From Woeseia sp. (GTDB lineage: Bacteria > Pseudomonadota > Gammaproteobacteria > Steroidobacterales > Woeseiaceae): a DNA stretch of 5,732 nucleotides. Shown one piece after another: positions 1 through 5,732 of the stretch. The notes beneath the pieces were generated by a model. The model had not been told where the DNA came from, searched no databases, and saw only the letters and a list, made by a program, of their open reading frames with translations. The stretch spans positions 1-5,732 of the forward strand of contig QIHS01000320.1 of assembly GCA_003229095.1 (NCBI GenBank). The letters run 5' to 3'. Position numbers and translations under genes: made by a program. Position 1 is the stretch's first letter; each line of letters opens with the position of its first letter.

Positions 1-27
1 CAAAATAGACGAGTACAAACGGATATC

Positions 28-31
28 GGAG
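28..31 (+). promoter_or_regulatory. Ribosome binding site of the 69-aa gene
   Basis: GGAG lies 7 bases before the ATG at 39, which is optimal spacing. This is the main evidence that the short gene is translated and that this ATG is its start. Confidence 0.6.
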
Positions 32-38
32 ACAGGTC

Positions 39-248
39 ATGAGTTCACATAAAGCGAAAGTGGAATTTGCTTTTCACAATACCTCGACAGAAGCCGCTAA
101 GAAAAACAGCAAAGCCCCAGGTCAGCGCACACCGCCAGCCATTGATTCCAGTCTAACGGTAGACGAAGACTTCGACCTCGGTTGCGATCCCTACAATGCG
201 ACCGGGCAACACGTCGTTGTGCGACCCAAGATTATGCGAGACGATTAG
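39..248 (+). CDS. Small hypothetical protein, 69 aa
   Basis: Unrecognised short gene; no function is proposed. The start is supported by GGAG at 28-31, 7 bases before the ATG, and the frame closes with TAG at 246-248. The protein has two halves. Residues 1 to about 33 are basic and polar, rich in Lys, Ala, Ser and Pro. The second half is acidic and more ordered in appearance, with the run VDEDFDLGCDPYNATG at about 41-56 followed by a short hydrophobic VVV stretch and the end KIMRDD. There is no signal peptide, membrane segment or recognised nucleic-acid-binding motif, so it is probably cytosolic. It has one cysteine, in the DLGCDPYNATG segment. It is convergent with the peptidase operon, so it is probably not part of it; the gene before it lies outside the window. 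The good ribosome binding site and non-random composition make it likely to be real, but nothing here proves expression. Confidence 0.62.
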   Translation: MSSHKAKVEFAFHNTSTEAAKKNSKAPGQRTPPAIDSSLTVDEDFDLGCDPYNATGQHVVVRPKIMRDD

Positions 249-298
249 CTTATTCAGAGCGCACAGGCGTAGACGAGCTTTCTGTACAGCTGCGAAAT

Positions 299-2407
299 CT
301 ATTCCCCGTATCCCTCGGGTAATCGCATATCCAGATTCTTGACCAGGAACGCCCAGCGGTCCGCGTAGTCTTCAATGACTTTGTCCGTCGGCACACCCGC
401 CCCATGTCCGGCGCGCGTTTCGATCCGTATCAGCACCGGTGCAGCACCCGCCTGCGCCTTCTGAATCGCTGCCGCATACTTGAAACTGTGACCGGGCACA
501 ACGCGGTCGTCGGTGTCTGCGGTCGTTACCAGGATCGCAGGATACTCCGTGCCTTCCTTGATGTTGTGATAGGGAGAGTACGCACGTAATGCTGCAAATT
601 CTTCCGGGTCGTCGGAAGATCCGTAGTCATCCGTCCAGAACCGTCCCGCTGTGAACTGATGGAAACGCAACATATCCATCACGCCAACAGCCGGGATTGC
701 AGCGGCGAACAGCTCCGGCCGCTGATTCGTCACAGCACCAACCAGTAGCCCACCGTTACTGCCCCCAAATATCGAGAGCTTTTCAGAGTTAGTGTAGCCC
801 TCCTCGATCAGGTATTCGCCTGCAGCAATGAAGTCATCAATGTGCCACTCTGCACCATACTCGCCACCACCACGCAAATTCGCGACAGCGTATATGCCGC
901 CCATTTCCATCCACGCGAGACGAGTTGTCGAATACGAAGGCTGTAACGAAATGTTGAAGCCGCCGTATGCGTACAACATTGTTGGGGTATTGCCATCAGG
1001 GACGATGCTCTTGAGATGCGAAATGAACATTGGCACGCGGGTACCATCCTTCGACTCGTAAAATACCTGCTCAACGACGTAGTCATCGGGGTTGAATGCC
1101 ACCGCCGGTTGCCTGATCACATAGACCTCGCCAGTGACTACATCCAGCCGGCTGATCGTGCCGGGCGTATTGAAACTTGAGTAACTGAAAAACGTTTCCG
1201 GGTCGTCTGCTGTGCCGTTGAATCCCGAGGCCGTGCCGATTCCGGGCAGGTCAACGACGCCAACCTGGCTGCCTTCGAGGTCGAAAATCTTGACCACGGA
1301 CCAGGCGTCCTGCATGTACTCGGCAATAATACGTCCACCAACGAGATCCACACCATCAAGAACATCGGTGGCCTGCGCAATGATTTCCCGCCAGTTTTCG
1401 GGTTCGGGGTTTTCCGCGTCAATCACGATCAGGCGATTGTTCGGCGCGCCGTCATCTGTGCGGAAATAGAGGTCGTTGCCAATATTGCCAACCAATGAAT
1501 AGTCATAGTCAAAACCGTCGATAATCACGACCGGTTTCGCGCCCGGGTCGGTCAGATCCTGGTGCGCTATCGAATATCGACTGTCCGTACCCACCGAAAT
1601 GGTAATAATCAGATGCTGCCCATCATCGGTGACCGTCGCTCGCGGATTCCAGTCCGGCTGCTCGGGCAACGCATATATGACCTGGTCTTCATCCTGCGAT
1701 GTGCCTAGTTTGTGAAAATAGACCGTCATGTTCTTGTTCAGCGTCTGGAATTTTTCTTCTGCAGAGGTCGCGGGATAACGACTGTAGTAAAAACCAGAAC
1801 CGTCACCGGCCCAGGATAGCCCGGTAAACTTAAGCCATTCCAGGCGATCGTCCAGCGTTTCCCCGCTGGCCACATCGAGAACCTTCGCCTCGCGCCAGTC
1901 AGAACCGCCATCCTGAACCAGGTATGCGATATGACTGCCGTCATTGCTCGGGACGTAGCCGGCCAGCGCCACCGTGCCATCGTCCGACCACGTGTTGGGG
2001 TCGATCAATAATCGGGGATCCGCGTCAAGATGTGCCTGAGTGTAGACAACACTCTGGTTCTGCAAGCCGTCGTTGTTGCTGAAGAAATATCGCCCGCCTT
2101 TTTTACTCGGCAAAGAATAACGTGCAAAATCCCACAGTTCCGTCATGCGTTTTTTGATGCGCTCACGTTCAGGTATGGTCGCCAAATACGCGAAGGTCAC
2201 TTCATTCTGCGACTCGACCCAACGACTGACGTCTTTATCTTCGCGGATGTCGTTTTCCAGCCAGCGATACGGGTCGGCCACGTCAACACCATGATAGGTA
2301 TCTACATGGTCGACTGTTGCGCTGTCAGGATAGTTAAGCGCAACCGGTTCTTCCTGTCCGCAAGCTGCCAACAACAGCGACACGACAAAAATGTTCAGCA
2401 TCTTCAT
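299..2407 (-). CDS. Prolyl oligopeptidase family (S9A) serine peptidase, lipoprotein
   Basis: This 702-residue protein matches the usual length of prolyl oligopeptidase, which cleaves short peptides after proline. The N-terminus is a lipoprotein signal with lipobox LAAC and lipidated Cys16; Gly at +2 predicts no inner-membrane retention, so it should be anchored in the outer membrane facing the periplasm. DPYRWLEN (45-52) is the N-terminal family signature. The beta-propeller spans roughly 80-430 and the alpha/beta-hydrolase domain runs from about 450 to the end. Visible motifs are YGGFN (481-485), NLRGGGEYG (510-518), the nucleophile GGSNGG with Ser550, Trp591 in the proline-stacking position, DTDDRVVP with Asp633 as the likely acid and Arg635 as the substrate-binding Arg, and GHGAG with His668. 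The triad is therefore complete. Oddly, WH (521-522) is followed almost directly by DDF (524-526), where family members have about a dozen residues ending in KQNVF-like sequence. It is the second gene after an S9C peptidase, with a 3-base gap. Confidence 0.93.
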   Translation of the reverse strand: MKMLNIFVVSLLLAACGQEEPVALNYPDSATVDHVDTYHGVDVADPYRWLENDIREDKDVSRWVESQNEVTFAYLATIPERERIKKRMTELWDFARYSLPSKKGGRYFFSNNDGLQNQSVVYTQAHLDADPRLLIDPNTWSDDGTVALAGYVPSNDGSHIAYLVQDGGSDWREAKVLDVASGETLDDRLEWLKFTGLSWAGDGSGFYYSRYPATSAEEKFQTLNKNMTVYFHKLGTSQDEDQVIYALPEQPDWNPRATVTDDGQHLIITISVGTDSRYSIAHQDLTDPGAKPVVIIDGFDYDYSLVGNIGNDLYFRTDDGAPNNRLIVIDAENPEPENWREIIAQATDVLDGVDLVGGRIIAEYMQDAWSVVKIFDLEGSQVGVVDLPGIGTASGFNGTADDPETFFSYSSFNTPGTISRLDVVTGEVYVIRQPAVAFNPDDYVVEQVFYESKDGTRVPMFISHLKSIVPDGNTPTMLYAYGGFNISLQPSYSTTRLAWMEMGGIYAVANLRGGGEYGAEWHIDDFIAAGEYLIEEGYTNSEKLSIFGGSNGGLLVGAVTNQRPELFAAAIPAVGVMDMLRFHQFTAGRFWTDDYGSSDDPEEFAALRAYSPYHNIKEGTEYPAILVTTADTDDRVVPGHSFKYAAAIQKAQAGAAPVLIRIETRAGHGAGVPTDKVIEDYADRWAFLVKNLDMRLPEGYGE

Positions 2408-2410
2408 TCT

Positions 2411-4444
2411 TTAATCCTTTCGGTATCGCGCAAACCACGCGAGAATATTGTCGACTTTTGCGATCTGGTTCGACGGCCGCGTCGCAATGCCATGCGAAGA
2501 CTCCGGCACACGTACCAGCGCGCTTTCAATCTTCCTGAGTTTCAAGGCCTGGTAATACTGTTCTGACTCAGCCATCGGCGTTCGCAGATCATCCTCGCCC
2601 GTTATCAGCATCGTCGGCGTCGATACATCGCCAACCAGCGACAACGGCGAACGTCGCCAATACTCCTGCGGGTCTTCCCAGGGCATTTTTTCGAACCAGT
2701 AACCTGCCACGAAGGTATGAATATCGCTGTAGAGCGTCTCGCTGGTCCAGTTAATGACCGGCTTGGCGACAACGGCGGCAGCAAAACGATCGGTCTTGCC
2801 AATTATCCATGCGCTCAAAACGCCACCGCCCGAACCACCCGTAACAAAAAGCTGATCTGTATCGATATAGCCTCGCCCTATAATCGCATCAACGCCTGAC
2901 ATCAGGTCGTCATAGTCCTCACCAGGATAGTTGTGATGAATCTCGTTGGCGAATTCGTCGCCATAGCTGGTGGAGCCACGCGGATTGGTATACAGGACAA
3001 CATAGCCTGCAGCCGCATAGAGTTGCGTTTCAACACTGAAGCTCGGGCCGTACGCAGCGAAGGGTCCGCCATGAATTTCCAGAATCAATGGATATTTTTT
3101 CTCCTCGTCAAAATTCGGCGGCGTGACAATCCAACCCTGGATATCGTGATCACCGACAGAGGATGTCCAGGTGATTTCCTCGACGCGTCCGAGCGTCTTG
3201 TGTGAAAACAGATCGTCATTGAGGTTGGTCAGCCTGGAAGCACCACCGCCCCGTCTGCCTGCCGCAATATCGGCGGGCCTGTTTGCAGAACCCACCGTGT
3301 AGGCATACGCGCCGTTGTCAGCGACCGAAAACCCGCCGCTTGTATACGGGCGACCGATGCTGACACTGCCAATATCGTCGACTATAGAGTTGATCTGTCC
3401 GTTCATCGTCAACGTCGCGAGATGTCGATTGCCATGATCGTCATATTGAATGTAAAGCCGGTTGGAGCTTCCCGCCCAATCGACACTGTCAACTGACCTG
3501 TCGAAATCTGCAGTCAGTTCATCAATTGTGCCATCACTGACATTCATCACATATACGTTTGCGTTGTGATATCCCATCAGCTTGTCGTCGTAACCGATGT
3601 ATGCGATTTTCGCTCCATCCGGCGACCAGGTGGCTGATCCGTCCGGGCCAAATCGATCGGTAAACTGCCGCATCTCGCCGCTGGAGACATCGACTGACCA
3701 AAGCTCGGTATTGGCACGATTGAAATCCCATTCTTCTTCACGATTGCTCGACAACACAATGCTCGTTCCGTCTGGCGACCAGGCCAACGGACCACTGTGG
3801 TTGAAGTCGCCGGAGGTGACCTGCCGAGGCGTGCCACCGTCTGTCGGAATCACGAACACATGCGTGTTGCCTGGCTCAAGATAACCCCTGCCGTCAAAAC
3901 GGTAATTCAAAGATTCAATGACGATGACCGGTGGTGCCCACTCCGCACCTTCGGGTTTCTGCGGCGCTACAGCCAAAGACGGTCCGTCACTGCCGACATG
4001 TGCGGTAAACGCGATCTGCGATCCGTCCGGCGACCAGGAAATAGCGCTCGGCGTTGTGGCGAGGTTACTCAAAAGTGCCGTCTGGCCCGAGTCCATCCAG
4101 CGCACATACAGTTCCATGCCCCGACCCTCGGCATTGGTGACATATGCCAGGCGATCACCTCCGGGTGACCAGCGGGGGCTGCTGTAGGAATCAGCGCCCG
4201 ACAGCAACGGCCGGTGCGAGCGCCCGTTGCTGCTGACCATCCAGATATTGGAACGCGCTCTGTCGGTCATGATGTCGTTTGAGCGTCTGACATAGACGAC
4301 CTGGGAACCATCCGGCGAAATTTGTGGATCAGATGCAATTTCCAATTCGAAGACGTCGGTGTTGACGAAGATCTCGGCCGCTGTGGCGTCTGAAATCACC
4401 ACGAATGCCCAAATGAGGGCAATGGCCCGTATCTGCCTGCGCAT
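2411..4444 (-). CDS. S9C family serine peptidase with TolB-like propeller, Sec-exported
   Basis: An alpha/beta-hydrolase peptidase of the acylaminoacyl-peptidase/dipeptidyl-peptidase type, probably releasing amino acids or dipeptides from oligopeptides in the periplasm. From the ATG at 4444 it has 677 residues. Residues 1-23 form a Sec signal (MRRQIR, hydrophobic core, cleavage near ATAA). The propeller carries PD40/TolB repeats with (W/I)SP(D/G)G cores at about 42, 92, 137, 222 and 273; later blades are degenerate. The catalytic domain starts near 430, with oxyanion-loop motif HGGPFAAYG (458-466), NPRGSTSYG (487-495), nucleophile GGSGGG with Ser538, acid Asp619 in GEDDLRTP and His651 in SSHGI. 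Family members often have GGSYGG; the Gly after Ser marks a subfamily, not a defect. An extended start at TTG 4504 is possible but would bury the signal peptide behind 20 residues, and AGGGA precedes the ATG at 7 bases. It is the first gene of a two-gene peptidase operon. Confidence 0.92.
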   Translation of the reverse strand: MRRQIRAIALIWAFVVISDATAAEIFVNTDVFELEIASDPQISPDGSQVVYVRRSNDIMTDRARSNIWMVSSNGRSHRPLLSGADSYSSPRWSPGGDRLAYVTNAEGRGMELYVRWMDSGQTALLSNLATTPSAISWSPDGSQIAFTAHVGSDGPSLAVAPQKPEGAEWAPPVIVIESLNYRFDGRGYLEPGNTHVFVIPTDGGTPRQVTSGDFNHSGPLAWSPDGTSIVLSSNREEEWDFNRANTELWSVDVSSGEMRQFTDRFGPDGSATWSPDGAKIAYIGYDDKLMGYHNANVYVMNVSDGTIDELTADFDRSVDSVDWAGSSNRLYIQYDDHGNRHLATLTMNGQINSIVDDIGSVSIGRPYTSGGFSVADNGAYAYTVGSANRPADIAAGRRGGGASRLTNLNDDLFSHKTLGRVEEITWTSSVGDHDIQGWIVTPPNFDEEKKYPLILEIHGGPFAAYGPSFSVETQLYAAAGYVVLYTNPRGSTSYGDEFANEIHHNYPGEDYDDLMSGVDAIIGRGYIDTDQLFVTGGSGGGVLSAWIIGKTDRFAAAVVAKPVINWTSETLYSDIHTFVAGYWFEKMPWEDPQEYWRRSPLSLVGDVSTPTMLITGEDDLRTPMAESEQYYQALKLRKIESALVRVPESSHGIATRPSNQIAKVDNILAWFARYRKD
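2415..2420 (-). promoter_or_regulatory. Ribosome binding site inside the upstream stop region
   Basis: On the minus strand AAAGGA lies 7 bases before the ATG at 2407. It overlaps the last codons of the S9C gene (Lys-Asp-stop). A ribosome terminating on the first gene would uncover or directly re-use this site, which suggests translational coupling of the two peptidases. It also supports the first Met of MKM as the true start. Confidence 0.7.
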
Positions 4445-4451
4445 AGTACTG

Positions 4452-4456
4452 TCCCT
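4452..4456 (-). promoter_or_regulatory. Ribosome binding site that decides the S9C start
   Basis: On the minus strand AGGGA sits 7 bases before the ATG at 4444. This, together with the signal peptide that begins at that ATG, favours it over the in-frame TTG at 4504. Confidence 0.65.
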
Positions 4457-4582
4457 GGTTGACGTGCCGTGCACGAATACCGCTGACAATAGTTGGTGTT
4501 GCAACTATAGCGGGATTCGAAAGATAGCATGCCCGGCGCCGATATAGCGATGACAGACGAAAACCGCTGCACCAAATTTGCG

Positions 4583-4588
4583 TATACT
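4583..4588 (+). promoter_or_regulatory. Candidate -10 element for the secreted-protein/aminotransferase pair
   Basis: TATACT matches the sigma-70 consensus TATAAT at five of six bases and lies 37 bases before the ATG at 4626, which leaves room for a short leader with the ribosome binding site. The missing -35 keeps this tentative. Confidence 0.35.
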
Positions 4589-4610
4589 GGCTCATGTAAG
4601 AGCGATCTTT

Positions 4611-4615
4611 GGGGA
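4611..4615 (+). promoter_or_regulatory. Ribosome binding site of the small secreted protein
   Basis: GGGGA lies 10 bases before the ATG at 4626, slightly long spacing. It favours that start over the ATG at 4635, whose upstream GAGAG is only 2 bases away, and over the TTG at 4578, which lies upstream of this site. Confidence 0.45.
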
Positions 4616-4625
4616 TGGCAATTCA

Positions 4626-5084
4626 ATGAGAGCAATGAAATCAGCAAACTTTTTTTGCGTCCTTGTCTGTATTTGTGCCCTGTCCACGGTCTTTGCACAA
4701 GACCAGACAGTCCAGGGTGCTAAAAGCGAACCAGCCGCAGTGCAAAAGAAGGAAAAAGTCCTTTTCACACTTGAAGCGCCGAAAAGAAGGCCAGTTTGTA
4801 AGGTAGGGCTTTCGTTCGAGTATTTTCAAATTGGTGACGATGTAAATGTTGCAGGCAGACTCACCAATGATGGCTGCGCTGCAGCCTCTGGCGAATACAC
4901 GGTCTCTGTCCGTTTCAGGACTGACGATGGCGAAACCGAGAATATAGACTTCGTCGAGCTCTGGTCGCGAGAAGACAACATACCGATCAAATTCGACAAT
5001 AATTATCCAATGGGCCCGAACACCGATCTTGTTCGGGTTCGCACAAAACGATCAAAATGTGTTTGTACCGAACCCGAGACCTAA
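4626..5084 (+). CDS. Small Sec-exported protein of unknown family, probable beta-sandwich
   Basis: A 152-residue protein that I do not recognise. Residues 1-24 form a clear Sec signal (charged MRAMK, hydrophobic FFCVLVCICALS, cleavage VFA|QD), so the mature protein is about 128 residues in the periplasm or outside the cell. Residues 25-50 look like a flexible linker (QDQTVQGAKSEPA, KKEK). From about 55 there are alternating hydrophobic strands (VGLSFEYFQIG, DVNVAGRLTNDG, YTVSVRFRT, DLVRVRT), consistent with an immunoglobulin-like beta-sandwich; this is inferred from the strand pattern only. Mature cysteines are at 58, 84, 145 and 147, enough for two disulfides, with a C-terminal CVC motif. 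A longer reading from TTG 4578 exists, but it would put 16 residues before the signal peptide. The gene lies 52 bases before the Tat-exported aminotransferase and is probably co-transcribed with it, so it may be a partner or accessory protein. Confidence 0.75.
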   Translation: MRAMKSANFFCVLVCICALSTVFAQDQTVQGAKSEPAAVQKKEKVLFTLEAPKRRPVCKVGLSFEYFQIGDDVNVAGRLTNDGCAAASGEYTVSVRFRTDDGETENIDFVELWSREDNIPIKFDNNYPMGPNTDLVRVRTKRSKCVCTEPET

Positions 5085-5126
5085 ATCGACAAAGACTCCG
5101 AAGAATAACTCCTGTCTCGAAAATGC

Positions 5127-5130
5127 GGAG
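5127..5130 (+). promoter_or_regulatory. Ribosome binding site of the aminotransferase
   Basis: GGAG is 6 bases before the ATG at 5137. CTCCG at 5096-5100 is complementary to CGGAG at 5126-5130 and could mask this site in the transcript, but with a loop of 25 bases and a stem of only 5 pairs this is weak. Confidence 0.6.
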
Positions 5131-5136
5131 AAGAAA

Positions 5137-5732
5137 ATGAGTAGCGTGACGCGACGACAAGTTTTGCTCGGCGGAACTGCACTGGCTGCAGCCGGCATAA
5201 TTCCTGTTATTCCCAAGACACCACTGACGCCATCGATGCAACTGATGCAAAGGGTGCTGGCGGCTGACATCGATAGACCGGACTACATGATTCGCCTGAG
5301 CGCGAACGAAAATCCCTACGGTCCATCGCGCGTGGCTTTGAAGGCAATAGCGGCGAACATGCACCTCGCGAACCGCTACAGTAACTCTCCACACGAGCTC
5401 ATCGAGATCATTGCGGACATAAATGGTATTGCCAGCGACAATATCGTTATCGGTACAGGTTCGACAGAAATGCTTAACGTCGCTGGCATGCTCGCCAGCC
5501 AAAGCAACGGCTCGGTCGTGTGTGCGGACCCGACCTACCAGGCACTGCTTCGATATGCAGAAAATTCCGGCGCCGAGATTATTCGAGTACCTGTAAACGA
5601 AAGCCTGAGTGCCGATCTGGATGCTATGCGAGCCGCGGTACGCAATGACACGGACCTGATCTACCTGGTCAATCCAAATAACCCGGTACCCTCAATTATC
5701 GAAAAGAATGCAATGCGCAACTTTGTCCTCGA
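5137..5732 (+). CDS. Tat-exported HisC-like class I/II aminotransferase (3' end cut by window)
   Basis: A pyridoxal-phosphate aminotransferase resembling histidinol-phosphate aminotransferase; 198 codons are visible and the frame is open at the window edge. Residues 1 to about 24 form a twin-arginine signal: TRRQVL (5-10), then a Gly/Ala/Leu-rich mildly hydrophobic stretch. The catalytic fold begins at RLSANENPYGPS (53-64), the N-terminal HisC-type signature. It is followed by RYSNSPHEL, the cofactor-phosphate loop GTGSTEM (106-112), ADPTYQAL (130-137) with the ring-stacking Tyr134, and NPNNP (179-183) whose Asn182 should contact the cofactor. The next residues are Val-Pro-Ser instead of the usual Thr-Gly. 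The Asp, Lys and Arg that complete the active site lie beyond the edge, so activity cannot be judged. Biosynthetic HisC is cytosolic, so this is probably a paralogue acting in the periplasm on an unknown substrate; the Tat route would allow folding with cofactor before export. It follows a small secreted protein by 52 bases. Confidence 0.88.
   Translation, partial: MSSVTRRQVLLGGTALAAAGIIPVIPKTPLTPSMQLMQRVLAADIDRPDYMIRLSANENPYGPSRVALKAIAANMHLANRYSNSPHELIEIIADINGIASDNIVIGTGSTEMLNVAGMLASQSNGSVVCADPTYQALLRYAENSGAEIIRVPVNESLSADLDAMRAAVRNDTDLIYLVNPNNPVPSIIEKNAMRNFVL

Larger units (their letters stand above)
4445..4625. promoter_or_regulatory. Divergent intergenic region between peptidase operon and secreted-protein gene
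   Basis: This 181-base gap separates two start codons facing away from each other, so it must hold promoters for both directions. On the plus strand TATACT at 4583-4588 is a good -10 match, but no convincing -35 lies 16-18 bases upstream; ATGACA at 4550-4555 is too far away. On the minus strand TATAGT (4504-4509) is a possible -10, again without a clear -35. Weak -35 boxes on both sides would fit activator-dependent promoters, but this is inference. No convincing operator palindrome was found; only short ones such as GGCGCC are present. Confidence 0.4.

Noticed and set aside
249..298. Possible bidirectional terminator between the convergent genes
   Set aside because: Only short palindromes (CTGTACAG at 282-289, CAGCTG at 287-292) are present, with no GC-rich stem and no T-run on either strand.
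2030..2566. Long open frame on the plus strand, 178 codons
   Set aside because: It lies antisense to both peptidase genes, spans their junction, has no ribosome binding site or recognisable domain, and the opposite strand encodes clear S9 motifs.
4445..4504. Extension of the S9C peptidase to a TTG start at 4504
   Set aside because: It would add 20 residues ahead of a well-formed signal peptide, while the ATG at 4444 has its own well-spaced AGGGA.
4590..4603. Hairpin GCTC-ATGTAA-GAGC with a start-stop ATGTAA in its loop
   Set aside because: The stem is four pairs only, it sits at or before the expected transcription start for TATACT at 4583-4588, and no ribosome binding site precedes the ATG.
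4578..4625. Extension of the small secreted protein to a TTG start at 4578
   Set aside because: It would put 16 residues before the signal peptide, overlap the candidate -10 hexamer, and ignore the GGGGA site before the ATG at 4626.
5091..5130. Riboregulatory hairpin masking the aminotransferase ribosome binding site
   Set aside because: The five-base complementarity CTCCG/CGGAG across a 25-base loop is too weak and could occur by chance.
4987..5502. Open frame on the minus strand, 171 codons
   Set aside because: It is antisense to the end of the secreted-protein gene and to the aminotransferase, and its composition (many Cys, His, Arg) is typical of a shadow frame.

Overview
The window looks like a chromosomal segment from a Gram-negative proteobacterium, probably a gammaproteobacterium. 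The reasons are a lipoprotein signal typical of outer-membrane proteins, a Tat signal, good Shine-Dalgarno sites and moderately high GC. The genus cannot be fixed from the sequence. There are no RNA genes, mobile elements, CRISPR arrays or plasmid functions. What stands out is that four of the five genes carry an export signal, and these signals are of three kinds: lipoprotein, Sec and Tat.

Left part (1-298): a short plus-strand gene encodes an unrecognised 69-residue hydrophilic protein. It converges on the minus-strand peptidase operon across about 50 bases that contain no clear terminator.

Centre (299-4444, minus strand): two serine peptidases of family S9 are separated by 3 bases. The promoter-proximal gene encodes a Sec-exported S9C enzyme with a TolB/PD40-type beta-propeller and a GGSGGG nucleophile motif. 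The second encodes a lipoprotein prolyl oligopeptidase (S9A). The ribosome binding site of the second lies in the last codons of the first, so their translation is probably coupled. Together they should degrade short peptides in the periplasm or at the inner face of the outer membrane. The S9A protein keeps its catalytic triad but appears to lack about 11 residues of a segment normally conserved upstream of the nucleophile.

Right part (4445-5732, plus strand): a divergent intergenic region with a TATACT -10-like hexamer leads into a small Sec-exported protein of unknown family with four cysteines in the mature chain. After 52 bases comes a class I/II aminotransferase of the HisC type with an N-terminal twin-arginine signal. 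It is cut by the window edge before its catalytic lysine. An exported PLP enzyme is unusual, and its normally invariant NPNNPTG motif reads NPNNPVPS. The pairing of the small secreted protein with the Tat-exported aminotransferase is the best candidate here for undescribed biology, but its substrate cannot be inferred from this sequence.
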